A stretch of 64,000 nt of DNA from Bog-473 sp052140165 (GCA_052140165.1 JBKQUM010000103.1:19854-83853), one strand, 5' to 3'. Counted from the first letter of the stretch, positions 44,596 to 54,162 are shown. Numbers and translations are program-made. The notes: a model not told the origin generated them from the letters alone.

Positions 44596-45792
44596 GTGAC
44601 CCGGCTGCCTCCGTTCATGCGGCCGCTGTTCCCGTGGGTCAAGGCGGGCGTGCTGCACACGATCCGGTTGGTGGGCCCCGTCACGCGCCGCGTCCCCGGA
44701 GACGAGTCCCGCCCGGCGCCGCCCCGCCGCATCGCCGCGTCGACCGGCGACTACGCGCGCACCCACCCCGATGGAGGCGTCGAGGTGGCGGAGGTGGCCG
44801 CCGCCACTGATCTGCACCGGCCGCTTCCGGCGGGCTTCCCGTCGGACCACCCCCAATTCGCGGCCCGCCGCGACGAGCACATCGCTCCCGCCATCGTCGC
44901 CCGCGTGCGCAACGGCCGCGCCGTGGGGCCGTACGCCGCGGTGGTCACCGAGGACGACACGCTCCTCTTCGACCTGTCTCCGTACTACGGCGTCCGGCGC
45001 GCCACGCAGCACCCGATCTTCGGGCGGTGGCGGCTGCCCGCCGCCAGCCCCGTCATGGGCTCGGTGGGGGTCCTCACCACGCGGGGGAGTGACAACTACT
45101 ACCACTTCCTGATGGACGTGCTGCCCCGGTTGGAGCTCATTCGCCGGGCCGGCGTGGAGCCCGACGTCTATCTCGTCAACCGGACCACGCGGTTCCAGCG
45201 CGACATCCTGGACCACATCGGTCTCACCGCAGGGCGATGCCTGGGGAGTGACAAGTACCCGCACCTGCGGGCCGACGAGCTCGTCGTTCCGTCACTGCCC
45301 GACGAGAACCTCAAGACCCCGGCGTGGATCGTCCCCTGGCTGCGTGCGCGGTTGCTCCCGGACCGGGTCGCGGCGCCCCACCGTCGCCTCTATGTCGGCC
45401 GGGGTGACAAGAAGCACACCCGCCGCGTCGACAACGAGCGCCACCTGCTCGACGTCCTCGAGCCGCTCGGCTTCGAGTCGATCGATCCCGGTACCATGAC
45501 GGTGGCGGACCAGGTCCGGTTCTTCGCCGAGGCCGAGTGCGTCGTCGGCGCGCACGGGGCGGGCCTCACGAACCTCGCGTTCGCGCCCCCGGGGGCGGCC
45601 GTGGTGGAGCTCTTCCCGCCCGACTACGTCAACGAATGCTTCTGGGCACTCGCGTGCACGGTCGAAGGGCTGCGCTACCGCTACCTGGTGGGTGACGGCA
45701 CGCCGCAGCGGTCCCGCAGGAATCGCGGGGTGGCCTCGGACATCCGGGTCGACCCCCGCCAGGTCGTGTGGCTCCTCGAGGGCCTCCTCTGA
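44596..45792 (+). CDS. GT61 (DUF563) glycosyltransferase, second copy
   Basis: 398 residues, paralogous to the protein at 37618: LPPFMRPLFPWVKAGVLHTIRLVGPV (in part) corresponds to its N-terminal block, SDNYYHFLMDVLPRLELI to its H-F motif, and ECVVGAHGAGLTNLAFAPPGAAVVELFPP (in part) to the GT61 signature. The GTG at 44596 has GGGGAG seven bases upstream. Two related GT61 enzymes in one locus suggest consecutive or alternative transfers of related sugars. Divergent from the FkbM gene. Confidence 0.87.
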   Translation: MTRLPPFMRPLFPWVKAGVLHTIRLVGPVTRRVPGDESRPAPPRRIAASTGDYARTHPDGGVEVAEVAAATDLHRPLPAGFPSDHPQFAARRDEHIAPAIVARVRNGRAVGPYAAVVTEDDTLLFDLSPYYGVRRATQHPIFGRWRLPAASPVMGSVGVLTTRGSDNYYHFLMDVLPRLELIRRAGVEPDVYLVNRTTRFQRDILDHIGLTAGRCLGSDKYPHLRADELVVPSLPDENLKTPAWIVPWLRARLLPDRVAAPHRRLYVGRGDKKHTRRVDNERHLLDVLEPLGFESIDPGTMTVADQVRFFAEAECVVGAHGAGLTNLAFAPPGAAVVELFPPDYVNECFWALACTVEGLRYRYLVGDGTPQRSRRNRGVASDIRVDPRQVVWLLEGLL

Positions 45793-45883
45793 GCCGGAAA
45801 TGCAATCCCGTGGGAGGGCAAGTTTCGGGCGGCCCCGAAGTTACCCAGGTGCAGGGACTTCTCGGCGAAAGGGGGTGCACGCG

Positions 45884-47152
45884 ATGATCGTCGTCCACGA
45901 CTACTCGGGCCATCCCGGGCAGGCGCAGCTCAGCCGCGCCCTGGCCCGCCGCGGCTACGAGGTCACCCACCAGCACTGCCCCTCGTACACCACCGGCAAG
46001 GGCTCGCTCGAGCTCGAGCCGGGCGACCCGCCCACCCTCGCGTTCGAGGCGTGCCCCATGACCGGTGCGTTCGCCAAGTACTCCGCCTTCACCCGCCTCC
46101 GCCAGGAGCTGTCCTACGGACGCAAGGCCGGGCGCGTCATCGCCGCCCGCGAGCCGAAGGTGGCGGTCGTCAGCAACGTGCCGCTCATCGCGCACGCCGT
46201 GCTGGCCCGGCACCTCTCCCGCCGGGGCATCTCCATGGTGTTCTGGCACCAGGACATCTACTCGGAGGCCATCGGCAACGCGGCGCGCGCGCGTCTCCCG
46301 GTGCTCGGCCACCTCGTCGCCCGCGTCGCCGACCGCCTGGAGCGCACGATCGCCCGGCGCAGCCACGCGGTCGTCGCGATCTCGCCCACCTTCATCGAAC
46401 GTCTGGCGACCTGGGGCGTGGCGCACAAGTGCACCGTCGTGCCGAACTGGGCGCCCATCGACGAGCTCCCCGTCGGCGAGGCGGACAACCGCTGGAGCGC
46501 CCGCACGGGCCTCGCCGGCCGCCCCGTCGTGTTGTACTCCGGGACGTTGGGCCTCAAGCACGATCCGAGCGTTCTGGCCTCCATCGCCGACCAGTTACGC
46601 GTGTCACACCCCGACGCCAGGGTCGTGGTGGTGTCCGAGGGCAAGGGCCGGGACTGGCTCGAGGACTGGCAGCGCGAGCAGCGGGCCGACAACCTCGTCC
46701 TGCTCGACTTCCAGCCCTACGAGGACCTACCCGACGTCATGGCCACCGCGGACGTTCTCGTCGCCATCCTCGAGCCGGAAGCCTCCCGGTTCTCCGTCCC
46801 GTCCAAGGTGCTCACGTATCTGTGCGCGAACCGTGCCGTCGTCGGCGTGCTCCCCGAGCAGAACTCGGTGGCGGAGATACTCCTGAGCCAGGGCGCCGGC
46901 GTGGTCGTCGACCCCACCCGGCGGCAGGACGTCGGCGCGACGGTCGCCCGGTTGCTGGACGACGGTGCGGCTCGCCTGGCCATGGGGACCGCGGGTCGCC
47001 GCTACGCCGAGCGCGTGTTCAGCCCCGAGGCCGCGGCCGACCGCTTCATCGGGGTCTTCGGATCGCTGGTCGGCGGTCCCGTGCCCAGCGAGCGCCCGCT
47101 CGGGGCGGTGCCGGTCCTCGAGCTGGAGTCCGCCCGCCGGGAGGCGAGTTGA
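45884..47152 (+). CDS. GT4-family glycosyltransferase, WcaI/WbuB-like
   Basis: 422 residues, GT-B fold. MIVVHDYSGHPGQAQLSRAL and SYGRKAGRVIAAREPKVAVVSN resemble WbuB-type glycosyltransferases of colanic acid and O-antigen loci. LYSGTLGLKHDPSVLASIAD marks the hinge strand. The C-terminal donor domain contains VLVAILEPEASRFSVPSKVLTYLCANRAVVG (in part), with E in the -E-x-S-RF-SVPSK pattern. ATG 45884 follows AAAGGGGG by eight bases. Tail is Arg/Glu-rich. The next gene encodes the GDP-mannose epimerase, so a GDP-sugar donor is possible. Confidence 0.87.
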   Translation: MIVVHDYSGHPGQAQLSRALARRGYEVTHQHCPSYTTGKGSLELEPGDPPTLAFEACPMTGAFAKYSAFTRLRQELSYGRKAGRVIAAREPKVAVVSNVPLIAHAVLARHLSRRGISMVFWHQDIYSEAIGNAARARLPVLGHLVARVADRLERTIARRSHAVVAISPTFIERLATWGVAHKCTVVPNWAPIDELPVGEADNRWSARTGLAGRPVVLYSGTLGLKHDPSVLASIADQLRVSHPDARVVVVSEGKGRDWLEDWQREQRADNLVLLDFQPYEDLPDVMATADVLVAILEPEASRFSVPSKVLTYLCANRAVVGVLPEQNSVAEILLSQGAGVVVDPTRRQDVGATVARLLDDGAARLAMGTAGRRYAERVFSPEAAADRFIGVFGSLVGGPVPSERPLGAVPVLELESARREAS

Positions 47153-47279
47153 CCCGCACCGCTCCCGCCCCCCGCCGTTGGCGGCACGATGACGACAAGG
47201 TCGTCGTCTCCCGTTCGTTCATCCATCACGTCGGGCGGCCGCCGTGCCGGCCATTGAGGGCCAAGGGAGAGCAGATCCG

Positions 47280-48266
47280 ATGACAAGCGTGTTGGTGACC
47301 GGCGCCGGTGGCTTCATCGGGGGGCACCTGGTGGCCCGGTTGCGCGAACAGGGCGTGGACGACATCGTTGCCGTGGACCGGGTCCCCCTCGACCAATGGC
47401 ACCAGCGCTTCCGCGACGTCGACAGTCGGTGTGCCGACCTCCAGGACGCCGCGGCGTGTCAGAACGCCTGCGAAGGCATCGACACCGTCTACAACCTCGC
47501 GGCCGACATGGGCGGCATGGGCTTCATAGAGAACAACAAGGCCCTGTGCATGCTCTCGGTGCTCATCTCGACCCACATGCTCGAAGCGGCCCGCCGGGCG
47601 GGCGTGCAGCGGTTCTTCTACTCCTCCTCGGCGTGCGTGTACGCCGCGGGAAAGCAGGAGTCGCCCGAAGTGGAGCCACTGCGGGAGGTCGATGCCTACC
47701 CCGCCATGCCCGAGGACGGGTACGGCTGGGAGAAGCTGTTCAGCGAGCGCATGGCCCGCCACTTCTCCGAGGATTTCGGGCTCGAGACCCGCGTCGCCCG
47801 CTACCACAACGTGTACGGGCCACATGGCAGCTACGACGGCGGCCGGGAGAAGGCGCCGGCCGCCATCTGCCGGAAGGTCGCCGCCGCCGTGCTGAGCGGC
47901 AGCAGCGAGATAGAGATCTGGGGAGACGGCAAGCAGACGCGCAGCTTCACCCACATCGACGACTGCGTGGAGGGAACGTTACGGCTGACGGCGAGCGACG
48001 TCGGTGAGCCGCTCAACATCGGCTCCGAGCAGCTGGTGACGATCAACGAGCTGGTCGACATCGTCGAGGGCATCGCCGGGGTGACCCTCACGCGCAACCA
48101 CAACCTGACCGCTCCCCAGGGGGTCCGGGGGCGCAACAGCGACAACGCGCTGATCGGCGAACGGCTGGGCTGGGCCCCGTCCATCACCCTCGAGGACGGG
48201 TTGCAGGACACGTACAAGTGGATCTTCGACCAGATGAGCGACGGGGCGGCGCCCGTCACCCGCTGA
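47280..48266 (+). CDS. GDP-mannose 3,5-epimerase-like NAD-dependent epimerase
   Basis: 328 residues, extended SDR. Cofactor motif VLVTGAGGFIGGHLVARLRE, then TVYNLAADMGGMGFIENNKA. That NLAADMGGMGFI run, followed by RFFYSSSACVY, DAYPAMPEDGYGWEKLFSERM (in part), GGREKAPAAICRKV, GDGKQTRSFTHIDDCVEGTLRL and GVRGRNSDN, tracks plant GDP-mannose 3,5-epimerase almost motif for motif; the catalytic Ser/Tyr/Lys and the two Cys/Lys positions are in place. It would make GDP-L-galactose and/or GDP-L-gulose from GDP-mannose. GGGAGAGC lies before ATG 47280. Confidence 0.85.
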   Translation: MTSVLVTGAGGFIGGHLVARLREQGVDDIVAVDRVPLDQWHQRFRDVDSRCADLQDAAACQNACEGIDTVYNLAADMGGMGFIENNKALCMLSVLISTHMLEAARRAGVQRFFYSSSACVYAAGKQESPEVEPLREVDAYPAMPEDGYGWEKLFSERMARHFSEDFGLETRVARYHNVYGPHGSYDGGREKAPAAICRKVAAAVLSGSSEIEIWGDGKQTRSFTHIDDCVEGTLRLTASDVGEPLNIGSEQLVTINELVDIVEGIAGVTLTRNHNLTAPQGVRGRNSDNALIGERLGWAPSITLEDGLQDTYKWIFDQMSDGAAPVTR

Positions 48267-48311
48267 CGGGGAGGCGGACTCGGAGAGGCCGTGCCGGCGG
48301 GAGCGTCGAGG

Positions 48312-48333
48312 ACCTGTCGAGCACCTGTCGAGC
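48312..48333. repeat. Short tandem duplication
   Basis: ACCTGTCGAGC occurs twice in tandem (48312-48322, 48323-48333) in the convergent gap between the epimerase and an MFS gene. It is 11 bp, two copies; no function is evident. Confidence 0.5.
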
Positions 48334-48411
48334 ACCTCGGCCCGGGGTCGGTAGAGGCGCACCACGTAATTCCAGCCCTCGGCGATGGGGAGTCGCGTCA
48401 GCGCCGTCAGG

Positions 48412-49875
48412 TCATTCCACCGAGGAGAGCGTGGCGTCGGCCAGCGCCCCGTTCGAGCGCAGCGCGGAGACCACCCCGGCCGCGCCGGCGATCGCCGCCA
48501 GCACGTACGCCGTGACGGTGAAGGCGTGGTCGGCGCCGCCGGCGTGCCCCGCGTCCCCGCCGGCCCCGACGAAGATGGTGCCCGTCACGGCGAGTCCCAG
48601 CGCCGTCCCGATGCCACGGGTCATGTTGAGGACACCCGAGGCCATGCCGGCCTGCTGCTCGGGGGCGGCGCCCATGATGGACGCGTTGTTGGGGGACGTG
48701 AAGAGCCCCATCCCGATTCCCACGAGCGCCAACAGGGCGAGGAACCACGCCGTGGAGGGCCGCGTCGCCGCCATCGCCACCAGCGCCCCGGTCACCAGGG
48801 CCATCCCGGCCACCGTCAGCGGCCGGGCGCCCAGCCGGTCGGCGAGACGTCCTGCGAAGGGCGCCACCACCCCGAAGGCCAGCGGCATGGCCATGAGCTC
48901 CAGACCCGAGCGGGCCGTGCCGAGACCCTGCGCCCGTTCCAGGTAGAAGGGCACGAGCAGCAGCACCCCGAACATGACCAGGTACGAACCCACGCCGCTG
49001 GCGATCCCCGTCGAGAAGCGGGTGTTCGAGAAGAGACCGAGGTCCATCATCGGGTCCTTGTCCCGGCGTTCGTGCACGACGAAGAGCACGCCGAGCGCCC
49101 CGGCCACGACGAAGAGCCCGACGATCAGCACGGAGCCCCAGCCGGCCCCGGCCCCGAACGAGATCGCGGACAGCAGCGCCACCACCGCCGGGAAGAAGAT
49201 CCCGAGCCCCGTCCAGTCGAAGCGCACCCGGGCCATCAGATTCTGACTTCGGGGCACCAGCAGGATCGCAGCCACCGCGCCGAAAAGGCCGAAGGGCACG
49301 TTCACGAAGAAGATGAGGCGCCAGCCTCCGGCGGCGAGCAGCAGCCCGCCGATCGACGGACCCAGTGCCAGTCCCAGGGCCTGCGCCGCGCCCTGGAGCC
49401 CGATGGCCTTCCCGAGGGACCGACTCGGCATCACGAGCACGATGATGGCCAGGCTGTTCGCCTGCAGCATCGCCGCGCCCACGGCCTGGAGCGCCCGGAA
49501 CCCGCACAGCGCCGCCAGCCCCGGGGCGAGACCGCACAGCACGGAGGCGAGCGTGAAGATGACGAAGCCGTAGACGTACAGCAGCTTGCGCCCCCACATG
49601 TCGGCGAACCGGCCGACGGCGGTCACGGTCGCCACGAGCACCAGCAGGTACGACAGGCCCACCCAGGTGACCGCGCCCACCGACGCGTCGAAGGTGTGCT
49701 GCAGGGTGGGGAGGGCGACCGTGACGATGGAGGCGTCGAGCTGGCCCATGAACGCGCCGATGCAGACGGCCGCGACGGCGAACCAGTAGGCGTTGGGCCG
49801 TTCCCGGATGACCGCCGGACGCCGTGGCTCGACCAGGAGCCGGTCCCAGACCAACGTCCATGGGCGCGACGTCAC
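48412..49875 (-). CDS. DHA2-type MFS transporter
   Basis: 487 residues with about 14 hydrophobic segments. MGQLDASIVTVALPTLQHTF is the TM1 motif (acidic D), YLLVLVATVTAVGRFADMWGRK is TM2-loop, and RALQAVGAAMLQANSLAIIV the antiporter motif C region. It overlaps the GH3 gene stop by four bases, so it is the last gene of the nitroreductase-carboxyltransferase-glycosidase transcript. Substrate is unknown; export of a glycoside product or drug efflux are possibilities. Confidence 0.87.
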   Translation of the reverse strand: MTSRPWTLVWDRLLVEPRRPAVIRERPNAYWFAVAAVCIGAFMGQLDASIVTVALPTLQHTFDASVGAVTWVGLSYLLVLVATVTAVGRFADMWGRKLLYVYGFVIFTLASVLCGLAPGLAALCGFRALQAVGAAMLQANSLAIIVLVMPSRSLGKAIGLQGAAQALGLALGPSIGGLLLAAGGWRLIFFVNVPFGLFGAVAAILLVPRSQNLMARVRFDWTGLGIFFPAVVALLSAISFGAGAGWGSVLIVGLFVVAGALGVLFVVHERRDKDPMMDLGLFSNTRFSTGIASGVGSYLVMFGVLLLVPFYLERAQGLGTARSGLELMAMPLAFGVVAPFAGRLADRLGARPLTVAGMALVTGALVAMAATRPSTAWFLALLALVGIGMGLFTSPNNASIMGAAPEQQAGMASGVLNMTRGIGTALGLAVTGTIFVGAGGDAGHAGGADHAFTVTAYVLAAIAGAAGVVSALRSNGALADATLSSVE

Positions 49876-52316
49876 GACACAGTGATGACGGTGCTCGACC
49901 TGATGTCACGGGACGACGAGCCGACCAGAACCTCGTAGCGACCCGGATCGGACCGCCAGGCGTGCGTGTCCACGTCCCAGTAGTGGAAGGCGGTGACGCC
50001 CAGCTCCACCCGGACCGTCTCCCGGCTGCCGGGGTCGACGGCGACCTTGGCGAACCCGGCCAGCTCCCGGTCGGGGCGGCGGACCTTCGATTCGGGCGCG
50101 CGCACGTAGACCTGCACGACCTCGGTACCCCGGCGGGTCCCGTTGTTGGCCAGCGTGACGGTCACCCCGTCCGCGTCCACCTGCACGTGGTCGAAGACGA
50201 TGTCGCCGTAGGAGAGCCCGAAGCCGAAGGGGAACAGCGGCGCCAGGTGGGCGGTCTCGTAGTAGCGGTAGCCCACCAGGATGCCTTCCCCGTAGACGAC
50301 CTTGCCCTCCAGGCCGGGATACCGGTCGCCCTCGACGCCCAGCCCGGCCGGCCCGTCCTCGACCCGGGCCGGGAACGTCACCGGGAGCCGCCCCGAGGGC
50401 TCGGCCGCGCCGATCAGCATGTCGGCCAACGCGTCGGCACCCTCCTCGCCCGGGTACCAGGTCATGAGCACGGCTCCCGCCCGGGGCGCCCAGGGCATCT
50501 CGACCGGGGAGCCCGCGTTGACGACGACCACGGTGCGCCGGTTGGCCTCGAGCACCGCCTCGACGAGCTCCCGCTGACGGCCCGGCAGCGACAGGTCGGG
50601 CCGGTCGTGGCCTTCGGACTCCCATTGCCCGTTCGAGCCGACCACGACCACGGCGACGTCAGCCTCGGCGGCGGCGCGCACCGCACGCTCGAACTCGTCG
50701 CCCGTGTCCGGCGGTGACGCACCGATGCGCGCGCCCAGAATGGGGGACGACGACGAACGTGGCCAGACCTCGACCGCCAACTCGTAGGAGCGGCCTGCGG
50801 CGAGGTCGAACGTGACCTCGACGGGCTCGCTCCCGGCGCCGTAGAAGCTCGAACCGCGCGACGGATCGGAGTTGTCGACGACGACGGCGCCGTCCAGGCG
50901 CAACACGGCCCGCCCGGCGCTCTCGAGCCCGAGCTGCCACGCGCCCGACACGTCCGGGGTGAACACCGCGGAGAGGCGGACCGAGCATTCCCCGATGGTC
51001 AGATCCGCTCGCGGGGGGCCGATCCACAGCACCCGGGCCGTGTGGGCCGCCTCGATGGCCACCGGTGTCCCGGAGAGCTCCGCGTTGTCGAAGTACTCGA
51101 TGCGAAGGCTCTCGTCGACGCCCGACGAGGCCAGCAGCCGGAGGTCGATCGGCGGCAGTCCGAGGTCGATGCGGCATCCGATCTCGGAAGAGATCGCAAC
51201 GCCCGGCAGTCGCTCGGCCAGCGCGTCGGCCACGGGGCGACGCCGGTGCGGGGTCACTTCCGAACTGCCGCCCCCCATGGCGAGCTGGCCGGCGTTGGCG
51301 CCGACGACGACGACGCTGGCCACGGTCCCGGGGTCGAGCGGCAGCAGCCCGTCGTTGGCCAGGAGCACGGTCCCCTCAGCCGCCACCTCCCGGGCCACCG
51401 CCCGTCGCCCCGGGTCGTCCTCCTCCTGCTCGTCGGGCACCGTCGAGCGGCCGAGGATCCCCACCCGCCCCATGAGCCGCAGGGCGTGGCGCACCTGTCC
51501 GTCGACCACCGACTCGTCGACGAGGCCGTCGCGCACCGCGGTGGCCAGCGTGGGACCGAACCAGGCCGAGGGACCCGGCATCTCGAGGTCGAGGCCCGCC
51601 AGTGCGGCGGCCCCGGTGGAGTGCGTCCCGAACCAGTCCGACATGACGAGCCCGTCGAAGCCCCACTCGCCGCGCAGGATCCCATCAATGAGGTCGGGCT
51701 GCTCGCCGCAGTACACACCGTTGACCTTGTTGTAGGCGGTCATCACCGACCAGACGCCGGCCTCCCGGACGGCGGCTTCGAAGGCGACGAGGTGGATCTC
51801 GCGCAGGGGGCGCTCCTCGACCTCCGCGCTGATGGTCATCCGCTCGTGCTCCTGGTCGTTGCAGGCAAAGTGCTTGATACAGCAGGCGACGCCGCCCGCC
51901 TGCACACCCTGGACGTACGCCACGGCGATGCGGGCCGTCAGGAGGGGATCCTCGGAGAAGGACTCGAACGTGCGGCCGGCGAGCGGCGTCCGCACGATGC
52001 ACACCGTGGGGCCGAGCACCACGTGCACACCCTTGGACGCCGCCTCCGCGGCCAGCACCCCGCCGAGGCGCGCTACCAGCGACGGGTTCCACGTCGACCC
52101 GATCGCCATGCCGCAGGGCAGCGACAGGGAGCGACGACCGATCAGGCTGTCGCCCCGGACGCCCGACGGCCCGTCGGAGACCTTGAGGGCCGGGATGCCG
52201 AGCCGCTCGACCGGCGGGAGGTACCACATGTTCGCGCCGGCGGTCAGGGAACACTTCTCGTCGAGCGTCATGGCCCCGACGAGCCGCTCGATCTCGGTCT
52301 CCACGTCCGCTGTCAC
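49872..52316 (-). CDS. GH3 beta-glucosidase with PA14 insertion
   Basis: 814 residues from a GTG with GGGAGGAGG upstream. Domain order: GH3 barrel (about 1-290) with KVSDGPSGVRG and the nucleophile Asp in GFDGLVMSDWFGTHS; alpha/beta sandwich domain split by a PA14 domain (about 385-550, LRIEYFDNAELSG to VAVEVWPRS-like ELAVEVWPRS); Fn3-like C-terminal domain (FGFGLSYGDI onward). No signal peptide, so it is probably cytoplasmic. Bacterial GH3 enzymes with PA14 act on short beta-glucosides and glycosylated natural products. It lies between carboxyltransferase and MFS genes. Confidence 0.9.
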   Translation of the reverse strand: MTADVETEIERLVGAMTLDEKCSLTAGANMWYLPPVERLGIPALKVSDGPSGVRGDSLIGRRSLSLPCGMAIGSTWNPSLVARLGGVLAAEAASKGVHVVLGPTVCIVRTPLAGRTFESFSEDPLLTARIAVAYVQGVQAGGVACCIKHFACNDQEHERMTISAEVEERPLREIHLVAFEAAVREAGVWSVMTAYNKVNGVYCGEQPDLIDGILRGEWGFDGLVMSDWFGTHSTGAAALAGLDLEMPGPSAWFGPTLATAVRDGLVDESVVDGQVRHALRLMGRVGILGRSTVPDEQEEDDPGRRAVAREVAAEGTVLLANDGLLPLDPGTVASVVVVGANAGQLAMGGGSSEVTPHRRRPVADALAERLPGVAISSEIGCRIDLGLPPIDLRLLASSGVDESLRIEYFDNAELSGTPVAIEAAHTARVLWIGPPRADLTIGECSVRLSAVFTPDVSGAWQLGLESAGRAVLRLDGAVVVDNSDPSRGSSFYGAGSEPVEVTFDLAAGRSYELAVEVWPRSSSSPILGARIGASPPDTGDEFERAVRAAAEADVAVVVVGSNGQWESEGHDRPDLSLPGRQRELVEAVLEANRRTVVVVNAGSPVEMPWAPRAGAVLMTWYPGEEGADALADMLIGAAEPSGRLPVTFPARVEDGPAGLGVEGDRYPGLEGKVVYGEGILVGYRYYETAHLAPLFPFGFGLSYGDIVFDHVQVDADGVTVTLANNGTRRGTEVVQVYVRAPESKVRRPDRELAGFAKVAVDPGSRETVRVELGVTAFHYWDVDTHAWRSDPGRYEVLVGSSSRDIRSSTVITVS

Positions 52317-52335
52317 TGGCCTCCTCCCAACGTCG

Positions 52336-54162
52336 TCACCACGTGTCCACGAAGGGCCGCCGCTGCCCCCTCGTCCAGACGTCACGAGGTCCCGCCGACT
52401 CCAGCGCGTGCACGAAGCGCGCCCGGGTGTCGGCCGGGTCGATGACGTCGTCGATCTCGAAGTGGGCGGCCACGTTGAGGGCCTTCCCGTGCTCGTAGGC
52501 GCGCGCCACCATGGCCGAGAACGCCGCCTCGCGCTCGGTGGGGTCGTCGATGGCGTCGAGCTCGCGGCGGAAGCCCAGCCGCACCGAGCCCTCGAGCCCC
52601 ATGCCGCCCAGCTCGCCCGTCGGCCACGCCACCGTGAAGACAGGTCGGCGGAAGCTCCCGCCGGCCATCGCCTGCGCGCCCAGCCCGTAGCCCTTGCGCA
52701 GCACCACACACGCGAAGGGCACCGTGAGCGACGCGCCGACGACGAACATCCGGCTGACCCGGCGCACCAGCGCCGTCGCTTCCGCCTCCGGCCCGACCAT
52801 GAACCCGGGCGTGTCGCACAGGAACAGCAGGGGCAGGCCGAAGGCCTCGCACAGCTGCATGAACCGCGCCGCCTTGTCGGCGTTGGCGGCGTCGATCGCC
52901 CCCGCCAGGTGCATGGGGTTGTTGGCGATCACCCCGACGGCACGGCCCTCCATCCGGGTCAGCGCGGTGACCATGCCCGGGGCGAAGGATGGTCGCAGCT
53001 GAAGCACCGAGCCCTCGTCGGCGATGAGCTCGAGCGCCCGCCGCACGTCGTAGACGCGGCGGCGGTCCGGCGGCACCACGTCGCGTAGGAGCACCTGATC
53101 GGGGCTCACCCAGTCGCGCACGTCCCCTTGGAAGTACGACAGGTACCGGCGGGCCACCGTGACGGCCTCCTTCTCGTCGGCGGCGAGGACGTCGATGACG
53201 CCGTTGGGCACCTGCACCGATACGGGTCCGATGTCCTCGGGGGCGAAGACGCCGAGCCCGCCGCCCTCGATCATGGCGGGGCCGCCCATGCCCACGTTGG
53301 CGTCGGGAGTGGCGATGACGACGTGGCAGCATCCGAGCAGCGCGGCGTTGCCGGCGAAGCAGCGCCCGGACACGATGCCAACGAGGGGCACGAGGCCGCT
53401 CAGCTTGGCGAACAGCGCGAAGGCCTCCGTGTCGAGCCCCGTCACGACGGCCATGTCCGTGTCACCCGGGCGCCCGCCGCCGCCCTCGGCGAAGAGCACC
53501 ACGGGGAGCCGTAGCCGTTCGGCGAGCTCGAAGATGCGGTCCTTCTTGCGGTGGTTCATCTGCCCCTGGGTGCCGGCGAGGACGGAATAGTCGTACGACA
53601 GGACGGCGCAGCGCGCGCGCTCGTCGTCGAAGCTGTCGCCGTTGACCCGCCCGATCCCGGCCACGAGGCCGTCGGCCGGCGTGTTGGCGATGAGGTCCTC
53701 GATGCTCCGGCGCGCCCGTTGGGCGGCGAAGACCAGCCCGCCGTACTCCTCGAAGCTGCCGGGGTCGCACAGGTCCTCGATGTTCTCCCGCGCCGTCCGC
53801 CGCCCACCGGCGTGCCGGCGCTCGGTGGCGGCGGGCCGTCCCGGATCGAGCGTGGCGGCCACCCTGTCCCGCAGCTCGGCCAGCTCGGGGCGCACGCCGC
53901 TCCCAACGTCCGCGACGGTCGGGGGGTGCTTGGCCACGATCCCGTCCGACTCGGTCATCTGCACGATCACGTCCCCGGTCTGCACGGCATCGCCCGGCGC
54001 CACCAGGACCGTGTCGATGACGCCCGGCGTGGCGGCCTCCACCACGTGCTCCATCTTCATGGACTCGAGCACCACCAGGACGGTCCCGGCCGCCACCCGG
54101 TCACCCGCCGCCACGGTGACCCGCAGGACGGTGCCCGCGAACGGGACGGTCAGGCCGGCCAC
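52336..54162 (-). CDS. Biotin carrier-carboxyltransferase fusion
   Basis: 608 residues. The N-terminal 75 residues are a biotinyl domain: VTVAAGDRVAAGTVLVVLESMKMEHVVEAATPG (in part), where Lys of ESMKMEH is the biotin site. The rest is a carboxyltransferase of the acyl-CoA carboxylase type: RARCAVLSYDYSVLAGTQGQMNHRKKDRI (in part), AGNAALLGCCHVVIATPDA, EDIGPVSVQVPNGVIDVLAADE, and GAQAMAGGSFRRPVF. It transfers CO2 from biotin to an acyl-CoA. A biotin carboxylase is needed but none is in the window. The GTG start at 54162 overlaps the nitroreductase gene by 13 bases. Confidence 0.85.
   Translation of the reverse strand: MAGLTVPFAGTVLRVTVAAGDRVAAGTVLVVLESMKMEHVVEAATPGVIDTVLVAPGDAVQTGDVIVQMTESDGIVAKHPPTVADVGSGVRPELAELRDRVAATLDPGRPAATERRHAGGRRTARENIEDLCDPGSFEEYGGLVFAAQRARRSIEDLIANTPADGLVAGIGRVNGDSFDDERARCAVLSYDYSVLAGTQGQMNHRKKDRIFELAERLRLPVVLFAEGGGGRPGDTDMAVVTGLDTEAFALFAKLSGLVPLVGIVSGRCFAGNAALLGCCHVVIATPDANVGMGGPAMIEGGGLGVFAPEDIGPVSVQVPNGVIDVLAADEKEAVTVARRYLSYFQGDVRDWVSPDQVLLRDVVPPDRRRVYDVRRALELIADEGSVLQLRPSFAPGMVTALTRMEGRAVGVIANNPMHLAGAIDAANADKAARFMQLCEAFGLPLLFLCDTPGFMVGPEAEATALVRRVSRMFVVGASLTVPFACVVLRKGYGLGAQAMAGGSFRRPVFTVAWPTGELGGMGLEGSVRLGFRRELDAIDDPTEREAAFSAMVARAYEHGKALNVAAHFEIDDVIDPADTRARFVHALESAGPRDVWTRGQRRPFVDTW

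Noticed and set aside
48312..48333. CRISPR-like repeat
   Set aside because: Only two 11-bp copies in direct contact, no spacers and no cas genes.
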